DNA of 64,000 nucleotides from the NCBI GenBank assembly GCA_015056735.1, contig SVFT01000003.1, positions 62,001-126,000 on the forward strand, in the 5' to 3' direction. Shown in pieces: positions 26,414 through 35,828 of this stretch. This DNA is from Lachnospiraceae bacterium. GTDB lineage: Bacteria > Bacillota > Clostridia > Lachnospirales > Lachnospiraceae. The position numbers and the translations under genes are program-made. How positions within the stretch are numbered: the first letter of the stretch is position 1; every line of letters begins with the position of its first letter. Under the pieces are notes generated by a model that saw only the letters and a list, made by a program, of their open reading frames with translations, did not search any database and was not told the DNA's origin.

Positions 26414-26953
26414 TCAGTCGGCATTCAGCGTCAACAACATGTGTGCTGTCTCCGCCATGGTCCTGCCCATATCCATGCTGCTCTTCTGCAGATACCGATA
26501 AGCCTCCGGTTCCGTCATATTGTTTCGGTCCATCAGAAGCATTTTGGCCTGTTCGATCGTCAGCTTATCGCCATCCGAGCGGACGGATGGTTTCTTTTTC
26601 GCTTTCCTGTAGCCCACAGGCAAAAGCATGCGCACGCTGTTTAGCAGATCTCCCACTTTAAACGGGATCTGCAGCGTGATCACATTGCTTGAATACAGAT
26701 CGCAATCCGCAGTCCTGGTCAAAAGCAGCATGTTCACATCATGCGGCAGGTAATGGTACAGCTCTTCGTACCCCATATCCCGAAGCCTGCGCGATACGAT
26801 CACGAGACTGACCTCGCGGTTCTCGATCGTTCGAAGCACTTCACTGCCGTTGTCGCATGTAATGATCTCTTCCCAGATATCACTTCGCTTGATCCATTCC
26901 GCAATGCGAGCCGCGTCATCCTGCTTGGGCATAGCAATAACAATTCCGCCCAT
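26414..26953 (-). CDS. ANTAR-domain RNA-binding response regulator
   Basis: A 179-aa protein: an N-terminal degenerate receiver-like domain (about 1-110) and a C-terminal ANTAR domain (about 130-179, LTIEQAKMLLMDRNNMTEPEAYRYLQKSSMDMGRTMAE). ANTAR proteins bind paired hairpins in leader RNA and prevent intrinsic termination, often for nitrogen genes. The receiver lacks a clear acidic pocket and phosphorylatable Asp, so activity may be set by something other than phosphorylation. It sits 18 bp after glnA in a pattern known in clostridia. glnA and asnB here both carry leader terminators that it could act on; this is inference. Confidence 0.88.
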   Translation of the reverse strand: MGGIVIAMPKQDDAARIAEWIKRSDIWEEIITCDNGSEVLRTIENREVSLVIVSRRLRDMGYEELYHYLPHDVNMLLLTRTADCDLYSSNVITLQIPFKVGDLLNSVRMLLPVGYRKAKKKPSVRSDGDKLTIEQAKMLLMDRNNMTEPEAYRYLQKSSMDMGRTMAETAHMLLTLNAD

Positions 26954-26971
26954 AATAACTCCTTACGTTCG

Positions 26972-28258
26972 TTACATTCTTGCGAGGTATGTATCGATCT
27001 CCCACTGCGTCACCTGACGGATGTACGCTTTCCATTCTGCCGCCTTGATCTTTGTATAAACGTCAACAAAATCCTTTCCGAGCGCACCCGTAAGGACCTC
27101 ATCCGCCTGTAATGCATCAAGCGCCTCCTTCAGATCCTCCGGAAGATATCGAAGGTCGGAAGCAGTCTGCGCCTCCAGTTCCGGTCCGGGCACTGTCCCC
27201 TTTTCGATCCCGTCCAGCCCCGCTGCGACGCAGCTTGCAAAAAGCAGGTACGGATTGGAGGAGCCGTCCGGCAGGCGGAACTCGATCTTGATATCGTCGA
27301 TCTCACGATCGATCGTAACGAGTGCTTTCTCACCTTTTAAAGACCAGGAGATCGTATTCGGTGCATCATAACCGGATAACAGTCTCTTGTAAGAGTTTAC
27401 GGTCGGGTTTGCAAATGCCGCAAGCGCGGGAGCGTGCGCCATGATGCCGCCGATAAAACGATATGCTTCATCGCTTGCATTGCCGTCTTCGCCGCGGAAT
27501 ACATTGCGGCCATCCTTTTCAAGACGGAAACGCACATGCATGCCGCTCCCCGCCACGTTCATACGCGGCTTGGGCATAAATGTTGCGTATAACCCGAATC
27601 TTTTTGCGATCGATCTGACCGCAAATTTGAATGTCTGGATCGAATCCGCCATCGTCAGCGCATCCGCTTCTTTAAAGTCGATCTCATGCTGTGCCGGAGC
27701 ATGCTCGTGGTGAGAAGATTCGATCTCAAAGCCCATCTCCTCAAGCATCAGCACAATGTCTCTTCTTGCGTTCTCGCCAAAATCCGCAGGCCCGACATCC
27801 ATATAGCCCGCAAGCTCATGCGACGTCGTTGTGGGGAGCCCGTTCTCATCCGTATGGAACAGGAAGAACTCGATCTCGGGATCGGCGATCAGAGAATAGC
27901 CTTTCCCCGCTGCGCTCTCAACTGCCTGACGCAGGATATGGCGGGAGCCGAAAGCAAAAGGAGTCCCGTCCGCATTACAGATATCGCAGTCGATCTTGGC
28001 CACTTTGCCCTGCTGCGGTCTCCACGGCAGGATCGTAAAAGTGGAAAAATCCGGATACAGGTAAAGCTTATCGTCAAAATCGCAAAGCCCGCCGAGTGCC
28101 GCCGCTCCGCCGAATGAGTAGCGGTTTGCAAATACTTTGTCCATCTGTCCGGGCGTTACCGCGATGTTCTTTAAGTTGCCGTAAATATCGGTAAACTGGA
28201 GCCTGATGAACTCCACTCCGTCCTCTTCGATCTGCCTGATGATCTCTTCCTTATTCAT
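26972..28258 (-). CDS. glnA: Glutamine synthetase, type I
   Basis: Forms glutamine from glutamate and ammonia with ATP. The 428-residue enzyme carries the beta-grasp (FIRLQFTDIYGNLKNIAVT), glutamate/metal segments DPEIEFFLF, SHHEHAPAQHEIDF, and the ATP/substrate stretch FMPKPRMNVAGSGMHVRFRL, plus NPTVNSYKRLLSGYDAP. The adenylylation-site region of the long GSI-beta form is not evident, fitting the short GSI-alpha of Firmicutes. The start at 28258 follows AAGGAGG. It leads the operon to ANTAR, glmS, purC and purB. Confidence 0.97.
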   Translation of the reverse strand: MNKEEIIRQIEEDGVEFIRLQFTDIYGNLKNIAVTPGQMDKVFANRYSFGGAAALGGLCDFDDKLYLYPDFSTFTILPWRPQQGKVAKIDCDICNADGTPFAFGSRHILRQAVESAAGKGYSLIADPEIEFFLFHTDENGLPTTTSHELAGYMDVGPADFGENARRDIVLMLEEMGFEIESSHHEHAPAQHEIDFKEADALTMADSIQTFKFAVRSIAKRFGLYATFMPKPRMNVAGSGMHVRFRLEKDGRNVFRGEDGNASDEAYRFIGGIMAHAPALAAFANPTVNSYKRLLSGYDAPNTISWSLKGEKALVTIDREIDDIKIEFRLPDGSSNPYLLFASCVAAGLDGIEKGTVPGPELEAQTASDLRYLPEDLKEALDALQADEVLTGALGKDFVDVYTKIKAAEWKAYIRQVTQWEIDTYLARM

Positions 28259-28316
28259 AGGAACCTCCTTCACATGAGAAAATCTATCTTATTTTGATCT
28301 GCTTTTTATAAAGAAA

Positions 28317-28351
28317 GGCGCCATGAAGAGTACAGTATTCTTCAAGACGCC
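28317..28351 (-). terminator. Leader terminator/attenuator of glnA
   Basis: In the glnA leader, GGCGTC-t-TGAAGA pairs with TCTTCA-t-GGCGCC around a 9-nt loop and is followed by TTTCTTTAT. It begins about 6 nt after the predicted start at 28357 and about 60 nt before the glnA ribosome-binding site, so full-length transcription needs read-through or antitermination. Confidence 0.65.
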
Positions 28352-28363
28352 ATTGTCATTTGG

Positions 28364-28392
28364 ATTATAGCATTGACTTTTCGTTCTTTCAA
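28364..28392 (-). promoter_or_regulatory. glnA operon promoter
   Basis: TTGAAA (28387-28392) and a consensus TATAAT (28364-28369) with a 17-bp spacer on the minus strand. It overlaps the purA promoter on the opposite strand over 20 bp. Confidence 0.85.
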
Positions 28393-28401
28393 GCGTATAT
28401 T
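28373..28401 (+). promoter_or_regulatory. purA promoter
   Basis: TTGACT (28373-28378) and TATATT (28396-28401), 17-bp spacer. The -35 lies inside the glnA spacer and the glnA -35 lies inside this spacer, so both promoters probably cannot be occupied together. Confidence 0.82.
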
Positions 28402-28470
28402 GGTTACGGGCAAAGGCGCTGTAACAGTGGTTATAGTGCTTTTTTTAAGGGTTTATCCGGAGGTATGAAT

Positions 28471-29766
28471 ATGGTAAAAGCTGTAGTAGGCGCAAACTGG
28501 GGTGACGAGGGAAAAGGCAAGATCACCGATATGCTGGCACAGAATGCCGATGTCGTCGTTCGCTTTCAGGGCGGTGCCAATGCAGGTCACACGATTAAGA
28601 ATAAGTACGGAAAGTTCGCACTCCACACGCTTCCGTCCGGTGTTTTTAATGAAAACACGGTCAATATCATCGGAAACGGCGTGGCACTCAACATTCCGAT
28701 CCTGATGAATGAAGTAAACGAGATCGTCAAGAAAGGCGTTCCCAAGCCGATCATCATGATCTCCGAAAGGGCACAGATCATCATGCCCTACCACATTAAA
28801 TTCGACGAATACGAAGAAGAGCGTCTGGCAGGCCGTTCCTTTGGATCGACCAAATCCGGTATCGCACCTTTCTATTCCGATAAATTCGCAAAGATCGGTT
28901 TCCAGATCAGCGATCTGTGGGAGACCGAAGAAGCGCTGAAAGAGAAGCTTGCAGGCGTGATCGTCCAGAAGAACGTACTGCTTGAGCATCTCTATCACAA
29001 GCCTCTCATCGATATCGACGAGACGTTCAGGACGCTGATGCAGTACAAAGAGATGGTAGCGCCTTACGTCTGCGACGTCGCATCTTATCTCCAGAAAGCG
29101 ATCGCAGATGGCAAGACAGTCCTTCTCGAAGGTCAGCTCGGAACATTAAAAGACTGTGACCACGGTATCTACCCGATGGTTACTTCTTCCAATACGATCG
29201 CCGCTTACGGCGCAGTAGGCTGCGGTATCGCGCCTTATGAGATTAAGACAATCATCTCCGTCTGCAAGGCATACTCTTCCGCAGTCGGCGCAGGTGAATT
29301 CGTCAGTGAGATCCACGACGAGGCGGTTGCCGATGAGCTTCGTAAGCGCGGCGGCGACGGCGGTGAGTACGGTGCAACGACGGGACGCCCCCGCAGAATG
29401 GGCTGGTTCGACTGCGTTGCATCCAAGTACGGCTGCAGACTACAGGGTACCACAGATGTGGCCTTCACGGTCCTCGATGTACTCGGCTATCTTGATGAGA
29501 TCCCGGTATGTGTCGGCTACGACATCGACGGCGAAGTCACAACCGAGTTCCCTGTTACAAGACTACTGAAAAAAGCAAAGCCGGTATACGAGACACTCCC
29601 CGGCTGGAAATGCGATATCGCCGGCATCAAGGAATACGAGCAGCTTCCTGAAAACTGCCGCAAATACATCGAATTCATCGAAAAGAAGATCGGCTACCCG
29701 ATCACGATGATCAGCAACGGACCTGCAAGAGATGATATCATCTACCGCAAATCCCCGCTGAAATAA
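28471..29766 (+). CDS. purA: Adenylosuccinate synthetase
   Basis: Joins IMP and aspartate with GTP, the first AMP-specific step. The start at 28471 has CCGGAGG 7 nt upstream, and the frame opens directly with the P-loop VGANWGDEGKGK (GDEGKGK at residues 11-17), then QGGANAGHTI with the catalytic His. Later landmarks are EGQLGTLKDCDHGIYPMVTS and TGRPRRMGWFD. Length is 431 aa. It diverges from glnA, with interlocked promoters, and ends at a terminator shared with pyrG. Confidence 0.98.
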   Translation: MVKAVVGANWGDEGKGKITDMLAQNADVVVRFQGGANAGHTIKNKYGKFALHTLPSGVFNENTVNIIGNGVALNIPILMNEVNEIVKKGVPKPIIMISERAQIIMPYHIKFDEYEEERLAGRSFGSTKSGIAPFYSDKFAKIGFQISDLWETEEALKEKLAGVIVQKNVLLEHLYHKPLIDIDETFRTLMQYKEMVAPYVCDVASYLQKAIADGKTVLLEGQLGTLKDCDHGIYPMVTSSNTIAAYGAVGCGIAPYEIKTIISVCKAYSSAVGAGEFVSEIHDEAVADELRKRGGDGGEYGATTGRPRRMGWFDCVASKYGCRLQGTTDVAFTVLDVLGYLDEIPVCVGYDIDGEVTTEFPVTRLLKKAKPVYETLPGWKCDIAGIKEYEQLPENCRKYIEFIEKKIGYPITMISNGPARDDIIYRKSPLK

Positions 29767-29778
29767 AAGCAAAAAGCA

Positions 29779-29794
29779 AAACCCTGGCCATAGG

Positions 29795-29802
<8 letters not shown>
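29779..29802. terminator. Bidirectional terminator between purA and pyrG
   Basis: AACCCTG-g-CC / GG-t-CAGGGTT with a 3-nt loop. Seven T follow on the plus strand, and TTTTGCTTTTTG follows on the minus strand. The pyrG stop codon (29795-29797) lies within the stem. Confidence 0.88.
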
Positions 29803-31393
<1,591 letters not shown>

Positions 31394-31404
31394 GTTCTTC
31401 CTCC

Positions 31405-32982
31405 TTATACCCCGCTTGCTCCATAGTTGGAAAGGACTCTCGCTGACGGATCATCTACGTTGCAACCTTCCCATTCCTTGTTGGGCATCCAGAAATCATC
31501 GATCATTTCTGCCTGCCCCGGATAGAATTTTTCAAAAGTCTCTCTATATAGGAGAGATTCCTTTGTGAACGGTCTTGCGTGGGTGTAAAGCACACGCTTT
31601 TTCTCATATTCAGAGTCTGTATACTGCGCGTTCGCGTATTCCTTGAGGTAATCTACCATGGAATGACCGACAGCATCGGAGAACGCCGCCTTCTCGCGCA
31701 TCAGGATCTCCTGCGGCAGATAGTCGCCTTCAAACGCATGACGGAGCAGGTACTTTCCTTTGTTGTATTTGTTGAGCTTCTTCTCCGGATCGATCGACAT
31801 GACATACTGTACGAAATCGAGATCGCCGAACGGCACACGCGCCTCAAGCGAGTTCACGGAGATGCAGCGATCCGCACGAAGCACATCGTACATGTACAGT
31901 TCGCGGATCCTCTTGGCCGCCTCTTTCTGGAATGCCTCTGCGCTCGGTGCGAAATCCGTATACTTATAACCGAAGAGCTCATCGGAGATCTCGCCGGTCA
32001 GGAGCACGCGTACATCACCCTCCTCATGGATCGCCTTGCAGACAAGGTACATACCGATCGAAGCGCGGATCGTCGTGATATCAAAAGTGCCGAGCAGATG
32101 GATCACTTCCGGGAGCGCTGCGATCACATCCTCCCTGGTGATGATGACCTCCTTATGGTCGGAACCGATATAGTCCGCGACCTGCTTGGCATATTTTAAG
32201 TCGATCGCATCGGTGCTCATACCGATCGCATACGTCTTGATCGGTTTCTTTAAAAGCTTTGCGGCGATCGCACAGACAAGCGAACTGTCCAGTCCGCCGG
32301 AAAGAAGGAATCCGACCGGTGCGTCCGCATCCAGACGCTTCTCAACACCTGCAACAAGCTTATCGTGAATGTTCCTGCAGATCGTCTCAAGGTCGTCTGT
32401 CACAACCTTTGTAACCTCCGTCATATCGCGATACTGCACGAACCTGCCGTCTTCATAATAGTGTCCGGGCGGGAACGGGAATACCTTCTCCACAAGTCCC
32501 GTCAGGTTCTTTGCTTCACTCGCAAATACGATCTCGCCGTCCTTCGGATAACCGTAGAAAAGCGGTCTGATGCCGATCGGATCCCTTGCCGCGATCAGCT
32601 TTTTCTTCTTTGCATCATAGATCACACAGGCATACTCGGCATCCAGCATACGGAACATATCCGTCCCGTACGTCTCATACATCGGAAGAAGGACCTCGCA
32701 GTCCGATTCGCTGACGAATTCATAGCGCGTCGAAAGCTCTTCCCTGATCTTCCTGAATCCATAGATCTCGCCGTTGCACACAACGAGATTTCCGTTTCGC
32801 TCAAATGGCTGCATACCGCTCTCATCAAGTCCCATGATTGAGAGCCTTTCAAAGCCTAAAAGGCCCTGGTCAAAGGGAATGATCCTCTGCATGTCCGGGC
32901 CTCTTGAGATCGTTCTGTCAAAATAAGGTTTGATCTGTTTTTCGGAAAGCGATGTCCCATAATATCCAAAGATCGAACACAT
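31405..32982 (-). CDS. asnB: Asparagine synthase (glutamine-hydrolysing)
   Basis: Converts aspartate to asparagine with glutamine and ATP. The class II nucleophile Cys2 is in MCSIFGYYG, so translation must start at 32982 (GGAGGAG upstream); a longer open frame to 33108 reads through leader hairpins and would bury the cysteine. The synthetase domain shows the ATP pyrophosphatase loop [13 protein letters not shown]. Length is 525 aa, near E. coli AsnB. The 140-nt leader carries two terminator-like hairpins, suggesting regulation by premature termination. Followed by pyrG. Confidence 0.95.
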   Translation of the reverse strand: MCSIFGYYGTSLSEKQIKPYFDRTISRGPDMQRIIPFDQGLLGFERLSIMGLDESGMQPFERNGNLVVCNGEIYGFRKIREELSTRYEFVSESDCEVLLPMYETYGTDMFRMLDAEYACVIYDAKKKKLIAARDPIGIRPLFYGYPKDGEIVFASEAKNLTGLVEKVFPFPPGHYYEDGRFVQYRDMTEVTKVVTDDLETICRNIHDKLVAGVEKRLDADAPVGFLLSGGLDSSLVCAIAAKLLKKPIKTYAIGMSTDAIDLKYAKQVADYIGSDHKEVIITREDVIAALPEVIHLLGTFDITTIRASIGMYLVCKAIHEEGDVRVLLTGEISDELFGYKYTDFAPSAEAFQKEAAKRIRELYMYDVLRADRCISVNSLEARVPFGDLDFVQYVMSIDPEKKLNKYNKGKYLLRHAFEGDYLPQEILMREKAAFSDAVGHSMVDYLKEYANAQYTDSEYEKKRVLYTHARPFTKESLLYRETFEKFYPGQAEMIDDFWMPNKEWEGCNVDDPSARVLSNYGASGV

Positions 32983-33021
32983 CTCTTTACTCCTCCGTTT
33001 TTCTCTTTTTTCCAATAAAAG

Positions 33022-33050
33022 AGGCGAGTCTCCCAAAGGGAAACGCGCCT
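33022..33050 (-). terminator. Second terminator-like hairpin in the asnB leader
   Basis: AGGCG-c-GTTTCCC / GGGAGAC-t-CGCCT with loop TTT (minus strand), followed by CTTTTATTGG. It lies 40 nt before the asnB start codon. Confidence 0.6.
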
Positions 33051-33079
33051 TTGCGTCAGGAATTGTTCCATCACATAAA

Positions 33080-33112
33080 AAAGGTGCCAAGGACAGCGTC
33101 CTTAGCACCTTT
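33080..33112 (-). terminator. Strong terminator in the asnB leader
   Basis: A continuous 15-bp stem with 3-nt loop (AAAGGTGCTAAGGAC / GTCCTTGGCACCTTT on the minus strand, one G-U pair) followed by further T residues. It begins about 10 nt after the start predicted from the promoter at 33129-33157. It may also end the upstream DtxR-type gene. Confidence 0.88.
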
Positions 33113-33128
33113 GCTTTTCATGAAGAAA

Positions 33129-33157
33129 AATATATACCCAATCTTAAGCTGTGTCAA
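33129..33157 (-). promoter_or_regulatory. Promoter upstream of the asnB leader terminator
   Basis: Consensus TTGACA (33152-33157) and TATATT (33129-33134) with a 17-bp spacer. It fires directly into the terminator at 33080-33112, giving either an attenuated asnB mRNA or a short RNA of about 45 nt. Confidence 0.82.
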
Positions 33158-33190
33158 CACCCTTTGTAAAGAAATCTCACGATCGAAATC

Positions 33191-33574
33191 TTACAGTTCC
33201 GGTGCATTCTCCTTCATATACTTTTTGATCCCTTTAAACGTGGAGGGACTGATGATGTGTTCAATCCTGCAGGCATCGTTCTCCGCCACCTTCGGCGACA
33301 CACCGGCCACCTGCTGGAGGAAGGATGTCAGCGTCTTGTGCCTGTCGTAGACCTCGACCGCTTTCTTCTTGCCCTTCTCTGTCAGGTTCAGCTCTTTGCT
33401 CTGCCCTTCCATCGTGATATAGCCGTCTTCCTTCAAAAGGCCGACCGCTCTGCTGACGCTCGCTCTGGAGAAACCCAGCTCACGCGCCACATCGATGGAA
33501 TAGACAACACCGTTCTTTTTCTTAAGGCGATAGATCGTTTCGATATAATCTTCGCCTGATTCAAACATAGACAT
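33191..33574 (-). CDS. DtxR-family metal-dependent transcriptional regulator
   Basis: A 127-aa winged-helix repressor of the DtxR/MntR family. The N-terminal ESGEDYIETIYRLKKKNG and the helix-turn-helix VARELGFSRASVSRAVGLLKEDGYI are typical. A dimerisation helix follows with likely metal ligands in the ENDACRIEHIIS segment (Glu, Cys/His). The third SH3-like domain of full DtxR is absent, as in MntR. AGGAG precedes the ATG. No metal gene is adjacent, but the feo promoter at 17.3 kb has three palindromes of the type this family binds, so iron control of feo is a reasonable guess. Confidence 0.88.
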   Translation of the reverse strand: MSMFESGEDYIETIYRLKKKNGVVYSIDVARELGFSRASVSRAVGLLKEDGYITMEGQSKELNLTEKGKKKAVEVYDRHKTLTSFLQQVAGVSPKVAENDACRIEHIISPSTFKGIKKYMKENAPEL

Positions 33575-33692
33575 AGTCTTCTCCTGTCTGAAAGCACTGA
33601 TTCGATCAGCCCTTCACATCATCATTCTATCCTATTGCGAGGGCTTCGTAAACAGTGTCGATACTATTTGCAATATGTTATCATCTCCCGCA

Positions 33693-34988
33693 TCAGGCAA
33701 AAGCACGCCTGATCACTTCGATGATCACATCCTGCTCGGCAGGGGTCATCTTATTATCACTCGGCAGGCACAGAGATCTTCTGAAGATATCCGCACCGAC
33801 ATCCGTCGCCGCGCCTCTGTCAATATAGGCATTGGACTGCCCGCGCCCGTTTCCTGCTGCCGTTACGAACTTATTCATACGATAGATCGGCTGCATATGC
33901 ATCGGCTTCCAGACAGGTCTGCCTTCCGCATTGATCGCCTGCATCATCTCAAAGATCTCGTGCGGATTGGACTTGCCGGGAACACTCTGATAGAGAAAAT
34001 CCTGCTCGCCGCGCACCATCGGTGACATGCCTTCCTCATCGATCAGAATTCCCGTCAGCCAGTAGTTCGGGATCGCATCCTCGCGTTCTGCCGGATTTAA
34101 GATAAGCGGCAGGTCCTTTAAACCTTCCTTATATCGTTCGTAGATCGCCTTCTTCTGCGCGATATGCTCCTCCAGATGCGGGAACTGTCCGCGGACGACG
34201 CCTGCAATCACATTGCTCATGCGATAATTGTAACCGATCTCTTCATGCTGGTACCAGATCGCGTTCTCGCGGGACTGCGTACTCCACTTACGTACCTTGT
34301 CCGCATCATCCTTACTGTCTGTTAAGAACATACCGCCCGAAGAGCCGGTGATGATCTTATTCCCGTTAAAAGAGATGCAGTTGTAATCGCCGATGCTCCC
34401 TGTCTCCAGCCACTTTCCATCCAGCTTGTACTTCGCGCCGAAGGACTCCGCGGCATCCTCGATCAGGAGCGCATTGTGCTTTCTGCAGACTGCGAGCAGC
34501 TCGCTCATCTTTGCGGGAGTGCCGAAAAGATGGACCGCAACAACAAGTCTTACATCGGGGTAGAGTTCGAATGCTTTTTCCAAAGCGACAGGATCCATAT
34601 TCCAGGTATCATACTCCGTATCGATGAAGATTGCTTCCCCATCCTCATACGCAATGGGATTGATTGTCGCATCAAAGGTCAGATCGGTCGCAAAAACCCT
34701 GTGACCCTGCAACGTCCCTTCGTTCGGTCTTGCAGGTCCGTACAGCGCCTCGCCCGCAAGCTTCGTTGCAAGATGCAGGGCTGATGTGCCGGACGCAAGT
34801 GCCACCGCATACTTCACACCGACAAAAGATGCGATCTCTTCTTCGATTGCGTTGATATTGGCGCCGACCGTGCTCATCCAGTTAGTCGTATACGCCTCCG
34901 TCATATATTGAAGCTCCTCGCCGTGCATGGTGGGCGATGCGAGCCATACTCTCTTCTCAAAAGGTTTGATATTGCCTAGATCTTTCAT
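33693..34988 (-). CDS. DegT/DnrJ/EryC1/StrS family PLP aminotransferase
   Basis: A fold-type I aminotransferase that usually aminates keto-sugars for cell-surface glycans or glycoproteins. It shows KYAVALASGTSALHLATKL (PLP phosphate loop), LIEDAAESFGAKY (aspartate binding the pyridine) and the Schiff-base lysine in SFNGNKIITGSSGGM. A 431-residue length from the ATG at 34988 (GGAGG 7 nt upstream) matches the pglE-like branch; an upstream in-frame GTG/ATG extension lacks homology. It appears to be alone, without other sugar-nucleotide genes, so its pathway cannot be assigned. Confidence 0.92.
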   Translation of the reverse strand: MKDLGNIKPFEKRVWLASPTMHGEELQYMTEAYTTNWMSTVGANINAIEEEIASFVGVKYAVALASGTSALHLATKLAGEALYGPARPNEGTLQGHRVFATDLTFDATINPIAYEDGEAIFIDTEYDTWNMDPVALEKAFELYPDVRLVVAVHLFGTPAKMSELLAVCRKHNALLIEDAAESFGAKYKLDGKWLETGSIGDYNCISFNGNKIITGSSGGMFLTDSKDDADKVRKWSTQSRENAIWYQHEEIGYNYRMSNVIAGVVRGQFPHLEEHIAQKKAIYERYKEGLKDLPLILNPAEREDAIPNYWLTGILIDEEGMSPMVRGEQDFLYQSVPGKSNPHEIFEMMQAINAEGRPVWKPMHMQPIYRMNKFVTAAGNGRGQSNAYIDRGAATDVGADIFRRSLCLPSDNKMTPAEQDVIIEVIRRAFA

Positions 34989-35054
34989 TATTTTGCCTCC
35001 GCTTCCTGCCGCAGGCAGGTGATAGGGCCGAACATGATTCGACTGCACCACTAT

Positions 35055-35082
35055 AGTATAACCGATTTTGCCGCGGTTTCAA
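35055..35082 (-). promoter_or_regulatory. Promoter of the DegT-type aminotransferase gene
   Basis: TTGAAA (35077-35082) and TATACT (35055-35060) separated by 16 bp on the minus strand, about 67 bp before the start codon. Confidence 0.65.
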
Positions 35083-35114
35083 ATAGGGATGCAGTCTTGT
35101 GATCGTATCGCTGT

Positions 35115-35816
35115 CTATGCTTTTTTGTCCGCCTTTATCTTCAGACTTTTCAGATATGCTTTCTGCTCATCCGTGATGCGGTAGCTCTCCACGGACTTTT
35201 GGATCGCCTTATTGTGCGTCCAGAGATCCAGCCGCTTTTCTTCGATATACGGAAGGACCGCATCATACTGCTTGGCAAGCGCCGTTGCAAAATACCAGGC
35301 GATCATCATGTTTACATAATATTCATCCGAACGGATCGCGGCCACCAGCTTTGGATACTTCGGATCAAAATCTTCATCCAGAAAATGCTCCATCAGCATC
35401 CCGACCGCAAAGCGGATCGTATACGTCTCCTTTGAGCCGATCCATTCTTCGATCTTTTTAAAAAGCTCCGCTTTATGCTTCTTAAACACCTTCGGCGACA
35501 TCTGATCGCATGTCGCCCAGTTATCAACATAAGGCAAAAACTGTTCCAGCCGCGTCATACAGGAATCGTAGTCCTTCATCCCCGACAGGATAAAGGCATG
35601 CAGCTGATTCTCATCAAAATACCGGTGCGGCAGTACATCCAGAAAATCTCCCGTCTCCTCTTTCTTTAATAAATTTTTTGCATAGTTTCGAAGCGCCGGT
35701 GTGCGTACACCGATCACCGTTTCGGGATCGATATTCGGGATCAGTTTTGCCTGGAAAGCCGCATATTTTTCATCCCGCATAGCGAACAGTTCCTTAACGA
35801 TCTCCTCGCGTGTCAT
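35115..35816 (-). CDS. DNA alkylation repair protein, AlkD-like
   Basis: A 233-aa all-helical protein of the AlkD/AlkC HEAT-repeat family, glycosylases that remove bulky or cationic alkylated bases. Typical segments are IGVRTPALRNYAKNL, the HRYFDENQLHAFILSGMKD helix, the catalytic-region VDNWATCDQM (Trp and Asp), and YVNMMIAWYFATAL. It begins 12 bp after the hybrid-kinase stop and may be co-transcribed with it, but a functional link is not evident. Confidence 0.85.
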   Translation of the reverse strand: MTREEIVKELFAMRDEKYAAFQAKLIPNIDPETVIGVRTPALRNYAKNLLKKEETGDFLDVLPHRYFDENQLHAFILSGMKDYDSCMTRLEQFLPYVDNWATCDQMSPKVFKKHKAELFKKIEEWIGSKETYTIRFAVGMLMEHFLDEDFDPKYPKLVAAIRSDEYYVNMMIAWYFATALAKQYDAVLPYIEEKRLDLWTHNKAIQKSVESYRITDEQKAYLKSLKIKADKKA

Positions 35817-35828
35817 CTGTTTCTCCCC

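Noticed and set aside
32983-33108. An N-terminal extension of asnB of 42 codons
   Set aside because: It reads through the leader hairpins and would place residues before the catalytic Cys2, which must be N-terminal in class II amidotransferases. A good GGAGGAG site precedes the ATG at 32982.
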